Part shown: positions 7,541 to 16,993 of the stretch, piece after piece
Position numbering within the stretch: the stretch's first letter is position 1
How the letters are laid out: the number at the start of each line of letters is the position of its first letter
Origin: an uncultured archaeon
GTDB taxonomy: Archaea > Nanobdellota > Nanobdellia > Pacearchaeales > GW2011-AR1
DNA length: 64,000 nucleotides
Assembly: GCA_903866625.1 (NCBI GenBank)
Contig: CAIPOI010000006.1
Location: 1-64,000, forward strand
Direction of reading: 5' to 3'
The notes under the pieces: generated by a model
What the model saw: the letters and a program-made list of their open reading frames with translations, nothing else
Database searches by the model: none
Told to the model about the DNA's origin: nothing
Made by a program: the position numbers and the translations under genes

Positions 7541-8917
7541 TTAAGCCTGCTCATTCTTGAAGAAAGCTTGATTTGAAGAAGCTTCTTTTATTTTGCCTTC
7601 ATATTCATAAATAGCCCCAACAGAAGGCAATTCAAATTTACCCATAACTCCAACCTTTGAGTAAATAATATAACTAAATGTTCTTTCTTCTCCTCTTCCG
7701 AGAGCAGAGATGTTCCATTCTATTCTTCTGCTGGATTCATCAATTCTATCTGGTGCAAAAGCGCCGTATCTTTCAAATACTTTAACCATTGGAGGTAATC
7801 TATCAATAATCTTTATCTTTTCAACATAATCTCTTGCTTTCAAATGAATATTTACTTTTAGTGCAAATTCTCCGCCTTTTGTTCTAACAAAATTAACTGT
7901 TTTTCTTAAAACTAATTTATTTCTTATGTATTTATCCAATAAATAATAGATTACTATTATTGCTACAATAATTCCAATTAATATCCACCAGTTAGTTTTA
8001 GCAATCACATGAAGACTTTTTCCTGGTGAAACTTGTTGCTCAAATATGAAAACATTTGTAAATCCTCTAGATTCTTTTCTTGTTGGTTCTATATTAAAAG
8101 TAGTGAATAAACTTGCAAATTTATTTCTTGAAACAACAGCACTAACATCTACATTAGTGTTTCCCTTATTTGCTTTTTCTATTTCTACTCTGTGAAGTAA
8201 AATTCCTTCTTCAGATTGTGTGCTTTCTATTCCGGGCATTTCTTGGAATTTTAAAACAGCTTGACCTGAAACAGCTAATCCTTCAGCATTTATTCTTGCA
8301 GTAACAATGTATGGTCCTGCAATCAATTCTCTTGCTTTGTTTAAGTCGATATCTGCTTCAATGGTTTTTTTCTCGAAAGGTGCTAAAGAAAAGTTTGCAA
8401 TTTCATTAAAGAAAGCTGATGAAAAATCTACATTAATATTTTTATATTCATGACCACCACGATTATCAAAATGAATAACTGCTTTTGTAGAAGTTGGGCT
8501 TATATCCTCTATATAAAAATTAAATGCGTCCTTAAGATAAGCAAGAGTTATTGCTAACTCGTCGGTTTGTATTCCAGATTTTTCTCCGGCGATTTTATAT
8601 TCAAAACTATAGTAGTCTGGAGAAGTCTTAAGAGCAATTGAAGGGTAAGCATCAAGATTTATTATTTTTGTTTGATCGTGTGCTAAGGAAAAAGATTCAT
8701 TTGGCTGTAAATCGATTCCTACTAAAGAATATATTCTAAAAGTATCTGAATCACCTAAATTTTTGATAGTTAAAGTTATCTCTGCTGGAACGTTCAAGTC
8801 TTTTATAGCAACTGGAGAAATAATTTCCTTTTGAATGTCTAAATTTGCAGAAATTAATGACAAGCTGATTAATAATAATGAGAATGCTACACACCAAACA
8901 CTCAATTTTTTTACCAT
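7541..8917 (-). CDS. Secreted/membrane-anchored CARDB/DUF11-like surface protein
   Basis: Signal peptide, Ig-like beta-rich segments, internal TM (WWILIGIIVAIIVIYYLL), cytosolic tail. Confidence 0.65.
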   Translation of the reverse strand: MVKKLSVWCVAFSLLLISLSLISANLDIQKEIISPVAIKDLNVPAEITLTIKNLGDSDTFRIYSLVGIDLQPNESFSLAHDQTKIINLDAYPSIALKTSPDYYSFEYKIAGEKSGIQTDELAITLAYLKDAFNFYIEDISPTSTKAVIHFDNRGGHEYKNINVDFSSAFFNEIANFSLAPFEKKTIEADIDLNKARELIAGPYIVTARINAEGLAVSGQAVLKFQEMPGIESTQSEEGILLHRVEIEKANKGNTNVDVSAVVSRNKFASLFTTFNIEPTRKESRGFTNVFIFEQQVSPGKSLHVIAKTNWWILIGIIVAIIVIYYLLDKYIRNKLVLRKTVNFVRTKGGEFALKVNIHLKARDYVEKIKIIDRLPPMVKVFERYGAFAPDRIDESSRRIEWNISALGRGEERTFSYIIYSKVGVMGKFELPSVGAIYEYEGKIKEASSNQAFFKNEQA

Positions 8918-9005
8918 TTTTTCAATAGATATAGATATTCTCTCTTTTTAAACATTTTTATTGTAGAAAATCTATCGTCGAAAATTATAATTCAAGCAGA
9001 AAAGC

Positions 9006-9584
9006 TTAGGGCAGAATTCCAGTTCCTAAACTTGGAGTTGTAATTGCATTAACATCTGCCTTGTAATAATCTTTTCCAGAAAATCCAAATACCTTCGCCA
9101 GAATATTTGATGGGAATCTTTTTGTTGCAGTATTATAAGCTTGTATAGATTTAATGTATTCTCCTCTTGCAACAGTAATTCTGTTTTGAGTTCCTGAAAG
9201 CTCGTCTGTTAAAGCAATATATTGCTTATTTGCTTGAAGGGTGGGATAGGCTTCTGCAACAGCATTAACAAATGCGCCTATGCCATTGTTCATTTCAACC
9301 CCAGCTTGATCCTTTTGAGCCTGAGTTGTAGCTGCTTGCCAATTTGTTCTTGCTTGAACAACTGAAAGTGTAAAATTAGTTTCTACTTTAACTGCGCTTG
9401 AAACAATACTAACAAGGTTAGGAATTAAATCTGCTTGTCTTTGGTATTGATTTTCAACTTCGCTCCATTTTGAATTAATATTTTGATCTAGAGAAACAAA
9501 AGTATTATAACCGCCGATAATCCAAAATATTAAGAGAACTGCTACAATAGCAACGCCGATCCAAATTTTTGTTGATGTTTTCAT
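9006..9584 (-). CDS. lemA: LemA family protein
   Basis: N-terminal TM; GGYNTFVSLDQNINSKWSEVENQYQRQADLIPNLVSIV; FPSNILAKVFGF. Confidence 0.92.
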   Translation of the reverse strand: MKTSTKIWIGVAIVAVLLIFWIIGGYNTFVSLDQNINSKWSEVENQYQRQADLIPNLVSIVSSAVKVETNFTLSVVQARTNWQAATTQAQKDQAGVEMNNGIGAFVNAVAEAYPTLQANKQYIALTDELSGTQNRITVARGEYIKSIQAYNTATKRFPSNILAKVFGFSGKDYYKADVNAITTPSLGTGILP

Positions 9585-9643
9585 TTTGATTAACTTCTTT
9601 TTTTAATAGTATTTTATTGTGAAGCTAGTTTAAAAGGTTTATG

Positions 9644-10402
9644 CTATCTACTAGCTCCTCCGCCACCAAATCCGCCTCCGCCAAAACTAAAACCACCTGA
9701 ACCAAAACCAGAACTAGAATTTGTTCCTGAAGAAGGAAAAGGTAGGAAAATAGGGATGAACCAAGGCCAATCTCTTCTTTTTTTGTTTTTATAAATTGAA
9801 CCGAGGATTCTTGCAATTAACATGTAAATCACGAAAATAATAATAACTACAGTAAAGAAATCGGTTTGGGGTTTTGCTGCTTGACCAGAGATAACTTCTT
9901 CTTTATTATCATTTATAACTTTTGCAATTTGTGTTGAAAAATCAATTATTCCTTGAGCTGTTTGATTCTTATCTCTTAAGGGAACATAAAACTCATCCAT
10001 GAACCTTCCAATCTTAGAATCAGGTAATAGTCCTTCTAAACCATAACCTGTTTGAGCTACGAGCTTTTTCTGTGTTACACAATATAAAATAAGAAAACCA
10101 TTATTCTTATCTGCTTTTCCGATTTTCCAGTTGGTTGCGAGATTATAAGCATAACCCACATAATCCTGAGTGCAATCATTAATTGTGGCTACAACTATTT
10201 CTGCAGTGGAATTTTGTTCAACTTCTGCTAAAAGTGCTTGAAGATAAGCTGTTTGGGGTTGACTGAATATTCCTGCAAAATCATTAACATATTTGTTAGT
10301 AGGGGTGGGATAATCTGAAGCATAAAGAATACTAAAATTTAACACTAAAAACGTTAAAATGCTAAAAAAACATATAAAAATTGCTCTTTTTTTGTAGACC
10401 AT
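9644..10402 (-). CDS. TPM-domain (YgcG-like) membrane protein with Gly-rich tail
   Basis: YVNDFAGIFSQPQTAYLQALLAEVEQNSTAEIVVATI...; SFGGGGFGGGGASR. Confidence 0.9.
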   Translation of the reverse strand: MVYKKRAIFICFFSILTFLVLNFSILYASDYPTPTNKYVNDFAGIFSQPQTAYLQALLAEVEQNSTAEIVVATINDCTQDYVGYAYNLATNWKIGKADKNNGFLILYCVTQKKLVAQTGYGLEGLLPDSKIGRFMDEFYVPLRDKNQTAQGIIDFSTQIAKVINDNKEEVISGQAAKPQTDFFTVVIIIFVIYMLIARILGSIYKNKKRRDWPWFIPIFLPFPSSGTNSSSGFGSGGFSFGGGGFGGGGASR

Positions 10403-10461
10403 ATACTTTTTTAGAGATTCAAGTTTTTAAAGATTCTGAAAACAAAAAAAGAGAGCTAAAA

Positions 10462-11460
10462 TTATCTTACTTTTATTTTACCACCAGAATAAACTCTATC
10501 GTGAATCTTTGGGTCTGAAAAATATTTTAGAGTTTTTCTCTGGAGTAATAAAGAAGCTACTGGATCAACCACATCACTATTTACCCAAGTAAGAGGAGTA
10601 TCTAGAGAATTTATTTGTTGACGATTATCTCCGAAACATCTATCATTTGTTGTTACTCCTTTTATTTTTCCTTCTAAAACAAAACTATTCTTCTGAGGAA
10701 GGACGTCCAATTTTCCATCAATCTCACAAGTCTTAACAAATCTGCCCGTAAACTTTGGCATCATTTGAATGTAGGCACATAAAGCATTATTCAAACTATT
10801 CCTATAACCTGCTTCAGTATATATCGGACAATCCATAGCCTCAATAAATTTTAAAGATTCCAAAGAATTTGAAAAGACTAATTCTTGAAAATGAGTAATA
10901 GAAGAACTAACTAAATATCCTTGAAAATTTCTACTTGGAACTTGAGATTTTGGGATCCCAACCCATTCAGCAATAGAATCAAATAAACTTCCTCTAAATC
11001 CAGAATCAATAAAGATCATGGGTGGTCCTTTTTCAATTCTATCAGAGGTAATTCCTAAATCGTTGAAATACCAAGGGTTAGGATCACTTTCATACTTCAT
11101 AGCATTACTTATTTTAACATAATGTGTTCTTTTTTGCAAAGTACTTCTGTTAGCTTGACCTAGAGCCCATAGAGCATCATAAAATATTTCTCCATCTCTT
11201 GCTAGGGGATAATAGTCTGGAAGGGATTCATCTTGCTTGAGAAGTTTTTTTACAAGGTCTTCTATTAAAGGTAAAGCTTTTTCATGAATCAAAGATATTG
11301 TTTTCATCGTTCCTAAATCAACAGGTAAACCTAAATTAGAAGCAGAATCTAAAATATGTCGATCTTCTAAAGATAAAGCCTCTTCAGAAGTAGGCCTTCT
11401 ATGTAATGTTGTAAGAACATCCATTGAAGATTTTCCTTTATTCTCCGGAGTTATTTCCAT
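10462..11460 (-). CDS. Hypothetical protein
   Basis: 332 aa ORF; contains MIFIDSGFRGSLFDSIAEW. Confidence 0.65.
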   Translation of the reverse strand: MEITPENKGKSSMDVLTTLHRRPTSEEALSLEDRHILDSASNLGLPVDLGTMKTISLIHEKALPLIEDLVKKLLKQDESLPDYYPLARDGEIFYDALWALGQANRSTLQKRTHYVKISNAMKYESDPNPWYFNDLGITSDRIEKGPPMIFIDSGFRGSLFDSIAEWVGIPKSQVPSRNFQGYLVSSSITHFQELVFSNSLESLKFIEAMDCPIYTEAGYRNSLNNALCAYIQMMPKFTGRFVKTCEIDGKLDVLPQKNSFVLEGKIKGVTTNDRCFGDNRQQINSLDTPLTWVNSDVVDPVASLLLQRKTLKYFSDPKIHDRVYSGGKIKVR

Positions 11461-11573
11461 TAAAAAAATAATTGAGGTATCTTTTTAAACCTTTCTTCTT
11501 GTTACTATTTTTAAATGACAATACTATTAAAATTGTAAATTAGTCTTATAAACTCTGAGCAATTTATTTTATC

Positions 11574-11843
11574 ACGGAGCAGTCAAAAATTGAGGAGTTA
11601 GCTGATAAATTTTTTGTAGAATTTAGAAACGCTCATTCTGCCGGAAGATCTATGGCAAATAATCTTCAAAATTGGGCTTATATTAGAGATACTCTTGTAG
11701 CAGGACCTGAATTTATGGGAATATATAGAAGAACGCTTGCCAAATATACTAAAGAGTTTGAAAAAATGGGTTATTTTGTTGCTCCAAATGGCGGGGTTCT
11801 TGTTAAAAATGTTAGTACTCAAGAGCCGCCTGCTTCTAAATAG
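11574..11843 (+). CDS. Hypothetical protein with apparent ACG start (N-terminally extended 63 aa ORF)
   Basis: Frame open upstream of ATG 11652 to ACG at 11574: (T)EQSKIEELADKFFVEFRNAHSAGRSMANNLQNW...; TATAAA lies exactly 21 nt before ACG. Confidence 0.5.
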   Translation, partial: TEQSKIEELADKFFVEFRNAHSAGRSMANNLQNWAYIRDTLVAGPEFMGIYRRTLAKYTKEFEKMGYFVAPNGGVLVKNVSTQEPPASK

Positions 11844-12104
11844 CACTAATAACTCCCCAATTCAAACTACTCGAAACATTTATAAATCAGAAAAGGTGAG
11901 TAATATTATAAGTTAGATAAAGATTAATCACTTTAATCATATCATATTCATAATCGACCTTTAGTTTTGTTGATTATTCAAAAAGACTCAATAGAGTAAG
12001 ATAATAGAGAATAATAAAAAACAGCGAAAGAAGATAATAGAAGAAAATAAGAGTAAAATAGTATCTTTTTCTAACTTAATAAATATAAAGCAAACAAAAC
12101 AGAT

Positions 12105-12171
12105 TCAGAAATTAGAAATTCAGAAAATAAATTTTCTGACTCTCCAATTCTAACGAATTGAAGATTTCTGA
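12105..12171 (+). promoter_or_regulatory. Putative structured leader of dnaG (three-way junction)
   Basis: Nested inverted repeats TCAGAAAT/ATTTCTGA enclosing CAGAAAAT-AA-ATTTTCTG and CAATTC-TAAC-GAATTG. Confidence 0.5.
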
Positions 12172-12198
12172 TTATCCTTTTTGTTTCACAAAAACAAT

Positions 12199-13377
12199 AT
12201 GGCAAAAATAGCACCAAGTTCAATAAAGTACATAATTTACGCTAAATTTAATGCTGAAGGCGCAATAGAAAAGCCGGATGTAATCGGAGCCATCTTTGGG
12301 CAAACCGAAGGTTTGCTTGGTGAAGATATGGAAATGAGAGAACTGCAAAAACAAGGAAAAATAGGTAGAATTGATGTTAATCTAACTTTAGAAGATGGAA
12401 TGACTCATGGAGAAATAGAAATTCCTTCAGCTATGGACAAATCTGAAACAAGCTTAATTGCTGCTGCAATTGAGACTATAGAAAAAGTTGGACCCAGCGA
12501 GACAAAAGTAACTGTTGAAAGAGTTGAAGATGTTAGAGGAAACAAGAGAGACTATATTCTTGAAAGAGCTAAACAATTAATGGGTCAAATGTCTGGAAGC
12601 AGTGATATGAAAGAAATAACAAGAGAGTTAGGAGAATCCTCAAGAATGACTACTATGAAAACATATGGAACAGAAAATTTACCTTGCGGAGACTTATCTG
12701 GCCCAGAAGTGGTGGTTGTGGAAGGAAGAGCTGATGTGGTGAATATGCTTAAGCAAGGAGTAAAAAACGTTATATGTATGAATGGAGTTAAACTGCCCCC
12801 AACAATTATTGACTTATCAAAAGAAAAAGAAATAACTTTGTTTGTTGATGGAGATAGAGGTGGAAAATTAATTATTAAAAATGTTACTGAAAATGCAAAA
12901 GTAGCTTATATTGCGATAGCCCCTGAAGGAAAAGAAGTTGAAGAACTAACAAGCAAAGAAATTCTTCAAGCATTAAGAAGAAGAGTTAGTGTTAAAGAAT
13001 ACTTAGAAGGTGATGGAAAAGGAAGGAGATTTTCTAGAGAATCAAGAGAAGAAATTAGTGAAGAAAAATCTGAAGCAAGAGATAAAAAAGAAGTAAAAAA
13101 AATGTCAGATAAAGAAGTTGAAATTGTTAAAGAACATTTAAATGAATTAATTGGAACTAAAGCAGCCATTTTATTCAATGATAAAATGGAGATTATAAAA
13201 AAAATACCTTTGAGCAGATTGGGTTACATGAGAATTGAAGAACCTGTTTACGTTTTAGCAATAAATGACACTGCAATACCAGGAATAATAAGAGTAGCAG
13301 AAAGTATGGGTGTTCAAAATTTAGCTGCTAAGAATTTTACAACAACTGATACTTATATTAATCTTGTTTCTGCATAA
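12199..13377 (+). CDS. dnaG: Archaeal DnaG-like primase (Toprim domain)
   Basis: MAKIAPSSIKYIIYAKFNAEGAIEKPDVIGAIFGQTEGLLGE; VVVVEGRADVVNMLK...TLFVDGDRGG Toprim; ORF-track TTG start replaced by ATG. Confidence 0.95.
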   Translation: MAKIAPSSIKYIIYAKFNAEGAIEKPDVIGAIFGQTEGLLGEDMEMRELQKQGKIGRIDVNLTLEDGMTHGEIEIPSAMDKSETSLIAAAIETIEKVGPSETKVTVERVEDVRGNKRDYILERAKQLMGQMSGSSDMKEITRELGESSRMTTMKTYGTENLPCGDLSGPEVVVVEGRADVVNMLKQGVKNVICMNGVKLPPTIIDLSKEKEITLFVDGDRGGKLIIKNVTENAKVAYIAIAPEGKEVEELTSKEILQALRRRVSVKEYLEGDGKGRRFSRESREEISEEKSEARDKKEVKKMSDKEVEIVKEHLNELIGTKAAILFNDKMEIIKKIPLSRLGYMRIEEPVYVLAINDTAIPGIIRVAESMGVQNLAAKNFTTTDTYINLVSA

Positions 13378-13415
13378 TCCTTAATATTTATATAGTTTAT
13401 TTTACTAAGAAGATT

Positions 13416-13874
13416 ATGAAAAAAGAGATGATTATAGAGATTATTATAGCAGTTATTATTATTGGGCTTATTTGGAGCATATATTTCGGCTTTTTCTACT
13501 ATGCAAAATGTCTGGATAAGACTTGTTTTGCGAATAATGTGGTAAATTGTAAAAAAACAATTTATTACGATGATACCCCAGAAACTTTAATGAGTTATAA
13601 GATTCTTGGAGCAGATTCTGGAAAATGTGATGTGGAAGTTAAACTACTGCAAGTAAAAGTGGGAACAAGTGCAATTTCAAGATTAGAAAATAAAGCTATG
13701 ACCTGTTCAATTCAATTAGGAACTTTGACTATGCCTGAAAGTAATCTTCAAAATTGCAATGGAGAACTAAGGGAGGAAATTCAAGAAGCTATGATAAATA
13801 ATTTGCATTCTCAGATAGTTCAAAATCTTGAACAGATGAAAATCAGTTCAGAATTAAATGAAACGACGATATAA
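13416..13874 (+). CDS. Membrane-anchored hypothetical protein
   Basis: 152 aa, N-terminal TM. Confidence 0.65.
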   Translation: MKKEMIIEIIIAVIIIGLIWSIYFGFFYYAKCLDKTCFANNVVNCKKTIYYDDTPETLMSYKILGADSGKCDVEVKLLQVKVGTSAISRLENKAMTCSIQLGTLTMPESNLQNCNGELREEIQEAMINNLHSQIVQNLEQMKISSELNETTI

Positions 13875-13946
13875 CTAAAGATTTATAAATTAAAACAGGT
13901 TAGATATTATAAGCATATTTTTTGCATTGAAAGGAGGTAAATTAAA

Positions 13947-14357
13947 ATGAAAAAAGCTCAATCTGAAATAATCACAACAGTGTTATTAGTGCTAATCGCT
14001 TTGGCTGCTGTTGCTATAATCGCTGCATTTATAATCAATCAGGTAAAAACAAATACTGCTTCTGCTGAGGCAAAAGCTAACTGTTTGAAAGCAGATGTAC
14101 AAATTAGTTCTGCACTAAAAGCTACAAAGAATATTGTAGTAATGAATGCTGGAAGCATAACATCAGGAACCTTAAAAGCGAGTGTTAACGGAGTTGCTTA
14201 TGGTGCTTCTGCTGCTATGCCTGCTTCACTTGCTACAGTTACAATTGCAGGTTTAACCACTGATGCTGCACTTAACTCTGGAGATGTTGTAGAAGTAGGA
14301 GTAATCCTTGCAGATGGTACTGTATGCGCAACAAAGTCAAAATTGACTGTTGCTTAA
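13947..14357 (+). CDS. Archaeal type IV pilin-like protein (class III signal peptide)
   Basis: MKKAQSEIITTVLLVLIALAAVAIIAAFIINQ; SD AAAGGAGGT upstream. Confidence 0.8.
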   Translation: MKKAQSEIITTVLLVLIALAAVAIIAAFIINQVKTNTASAEAKANCLKADVQISSALKATKNIVVMNAGSITSGTLKASVNGVAYGASAAMPASLATVTIAGLTTDAALNSGDVVEVGVILADGTVCATKSKLTVA

Positions 14358-14420
14358 ATTTTTATTTTATTATTTTTCTTTTTTTATTTTTTATTCAAAT
14401 GTGAGAACTATGTTAAAATT

Positions 14421-15821
14421 CTACAAATTTTTAGTCATATAACTTCCCTGAAGCTTATAACCTAATTTCCTGTAATATTCTCTTACTCCAACTCCAGATA
14501 TAACAAAAAGTTTATCTGATTTTTCTTTTCTTGCAAGCGCTTCTGCTTGTTTCATTAAAAGTTTTCCAAGACCTCTGTGTTGTTCTATAAAACTTTTGGA
14601 TTTTTCACCAATATTTATACTCTGTCCGTAAACATGTAGCTCTCTTACTATTGCCTTAATAAAATCTTTAGAATCTTTATTTATTCTTAATCTACATAAT
14701 CCAAACAGAATATTTTTTTTATTTATTAATTCTAAGAAATATTCATTACCCTTAGATGCAGAATATTTTGTTATCTTTAATTTTAATTTTGAGTCTAATC
14801 TCTCGTTTGGTTTTTTATCTCTATAAGCAAAACCTATCTCCCTATATCTAATCTCATTTATTTTAAATTTATTTTTTCTAATGCTTTCTTCTATATCTTT
14901 TCTTAAATCTATTCTTGTTGTTCCTGCTATAAGATATTCTGGTGGAATTTCGCGCATGATTCTCATAACTCTGCAGTAGTTTGGAATAAAACGCATTATT
15001 TTAACAACTATTTGTTCAATCTCTTCTTTCGTGTAAGGCTTATACTTTCCCTTATGATAGAGATTTGCTAGTCCTGCTCCTTTCAAAACCTGACAAGGAT
15101 ATATTTTTAGTTGGTCTGGTTTAAAATCTTCCGAAGAAAATAATTTCTTAAACATGGCAAGATCTTTTTGTTTTGTTGATTTCGGCAAGCCAAGCATCAT
15201 ATGATAACCAATTTTAAAACCAAAACTCTTCAAAAGTTTTGTTGCTTGAATAACTTCATTTATGGTGTGACCCCTATTAACAAATTTATAGATACTATCA
15301 TCCAAACATTGAACACCCAACTCAACTCGTGTGCAACCAAAATCTAACAACTCCTTTATTGCTCGTGGATTTTCAACCAAGGTATCAGGTCTAGATTCTA
15401 TACATAAAGCAACGCAACGATGTTTAGCTTTTTCATTTATTTTTTTTGCTTGTTCCAAATTCTTGGATTTTTTTCCATTTAAAGCATCATAACAGAGTTT
15501 AACAAAATCATATTTATACTTTAAATCATATTCTGGAAAGTTTCCACCCATGATTATTAATTCTATTTTTGAAGTTGGATGATGCATTAACTCGTAAGCC
15601 TTTAATCTTGAAAGAACTTGTTCGCGAGCATTGTATTTTAATCTTTCAGCACGTAAAACTGGCGGGGACTTTGGAGTATAACTTTGAGGGACCTCTAAGC
15701 TAGGACAGTATAAACAAGTTCCATGTTTACATTTTTTTGGTGCACACATAACTGCTATAGGAGTAACTCCTGCTAAGGTTTTTGTGGGTTTTCTTACTTC
15801 ATCTTTTTGTGGGGGTTTCAT
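14421..15821 (-). CDS. elp3: Elp3 family tRNA uridine(34) carboxymethyl synthase (radical SAM + GNAT)
   Basis: KKCKHGTCLYCPS cysteine motif; CTRVELGVQCLDD; C-terminal GNAT QHRGLGKLLMKQAEALA. Confidence 0.95.
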   Translation of the reverse strand: MKPPQKDEVRKPTKTLAGVTPIAVMCAPKKCKHGTCLYCPSLEVPQSYTPKSPPVLRAERLKYNAREQVLSRLKAYELMHHPTSKIELIIMGGNFPEYDLKYKYDFVKLCYDALNGKKSKNLEQAKKINEKAKHRCVALCIESRPDTLVENPRAIKELLDFGCTRVELGVQCLDDSIYKFVNRGHTINEVIQATKLLKSFGFKIGYHMMLGLPKSTKQKDLAMFKKLFSSEDFKPDQLKIYPCQVLKGAGLANLYHKGKYKPYTKEEIEQIVVKIMRFIPNYCRVMRIMREIPPEYLIAGTTRIDLRKDIEESIRKNKFKINEIRYREIGFAYRDKKPNERLDSKLKLKITKYSASKGNEYFLELINKKNILFGLCRLRINKDSKDFIKAIVRELHVYGQSINIGEKSKSFIEQHRGLGKLLMKQAEALARKEKSDKLFVISGVGVREYYRKLGYKLQGSYMTKNL

Positions 15822-15870
15822 ATTAGATTAGAGTATTAATGATTTATAAATATAAATAACATATAGTTAT

Positions 15871-16542
15871 ATGAATAAAAAAACTCAGAAAGAAGTCTGG
15901 AATAACATTGCAGAAGATTGGCATGTTTTTAGACAAAAAGCACCAATAGAAGTAGAAGAATTTCTTAAAGATAAAACTGGAAATATTCTTGATTTGGGTT
16001 GTGGTTCTGGCAGGTGCTTTATTGAAAATTCTAAGCAAAAACTTTATGCTGTGGACTTTTCTAAAGAGATGTTAAAATTTGCTGAGAAAAATGCCAAAAA
16101 ACTTGAAATAGATGCATTGATAGGTTATATGGAAAGTGCCAAACTTGAATTTGAGGATAATTTTTTTGACGCAGGGATATGTATTTCAGTTTTACATTGT
16201 ATTGAAGGTGAAGAATGTAGAAATAATACCCTTAAGGAGTTATATAGGGTACTAAAACCACAAGCAAACGCCATGATTAGTGTATGGAATAAAGAAAAGA
16301 GTAAGGCATTTAAAGAATTCAAGGGAAAAGAAGGGTTTTTTGAATGGAATAATAGAGAAACTGGAGAAAAATTTATGAGATATTATTATTTTTACGAGCG
16401 TGAAGAATTAAAAAAAATTTTGGAGAAAATCGGTTTTAAAGTTTTAGATATGAGGGATAGAAAAGAAAGTAAACATGCTAAAAAAAATCTTATTGTTTAT
16501 GTTGAAAAAGATATAAATACCTTGGATATAAATAAATTATAA
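15871..16542 (+). CDS. SAM-dependent methyltransferase, Trm9/ALKBH8-like
   Basis: VWNNIAEDWHVFRQKAPIEVEEFL...ILDLGCGSGRCF...DAGICISVLHCIEGEECRNNTLKELYRVLKP. Confidence 0.8.
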   Translation: MNKKTQKEVWNNIAEDWHVFRQKAPIEVEEFLKDKTGNILDLGCGSGRCFIENSKQKLYAVDFSKEMLKFAEKNAKKLEIDALIGYMESAKLEFEDNFFDAGICISVLHCIEGEECRNNTLKELYRVLKPQANAMISVWNKEKSKAFKEFKGKEGFFEWNNRETGEKFMRYYYFYEREELKKILEKIGFKVLDMRDRKESKHAKKNLIVYVEKDINTLDINKL

Positions 16543-16555
16543 GTGTTAAAGATAT

Positions 16556-16792
16556 ATGCAAAATTTTAAAAATTGGATGAATGAGTATGCTAAGGAAATG
16601 ACTAATCTAAAGGTAAGCTTAGAGGGGGATATGGATGGTAAAAGAATAAAAGAGTCAGATTTGCATAGATTATTTTTACAAAATTATATCGCATTTAGAT
16701 CCGAAAAAATAAATAGGAAACTGGTTTGGGCGACTTGGGCTCTAGCAATTGCCACAATTATTTTAGCGATTATAACTTTTATAATTAGATAG
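16556..16792 (+). CDS. Small C-terminally anchored membrane protein
   Basis: 78 aa, C-terminal TM. Confidence 0.55.
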   Translation: MQNFKNWMNEYAKEMTNLKVSLEGDMDGKRIKESDLHRLFLQNYIAFRSEKINRKLVWATWALAIATIILAIITFIIR

Positions 16793-16879
16793 TTTACACA
16801 ACACTTACTTTATACACAAAGCCACCCTAACCCATACACTTATAAACCCCCCCTAACTTTTAAAATCATTAAGAATGCG

Positions 16880-16963
16880 TAAGAAACCAAGTGATTTCTT
16901 AACTTAAAAAACAAACTTAAAATATGCCTGAAAAGGCTTCACTTAATAGATTAAAACTAATCT
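16880..16963 (+). promoter_or_regulatory. Putative structured 5' leader of DEAD-box helicase mRNA (three hairpins)
   Basis: TAAGAAA-N8-TTTCTTA; GCCT-GAAA-AGGC; AGATTA-AAAC-TAATCT; TATAAA at about 16853, well upstream of ATG 16994. Confidence 0.5.
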
Positions 16964-16993
16964 AATAGTCATATCTATTCAGAGTACGATAAA

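Noticed and set aside
9625-9816. 63-aa ORF VLVLVQVVLVLAEADLVAEEL
   Set aside because: Frame-shadow of the Gly-rich tail of the TPM-domain gene
11598-11846. 82-aa minus-strand ORF
   Set aside because: Antisense to the 11574-11843 gene; composition looks like a shadow frame
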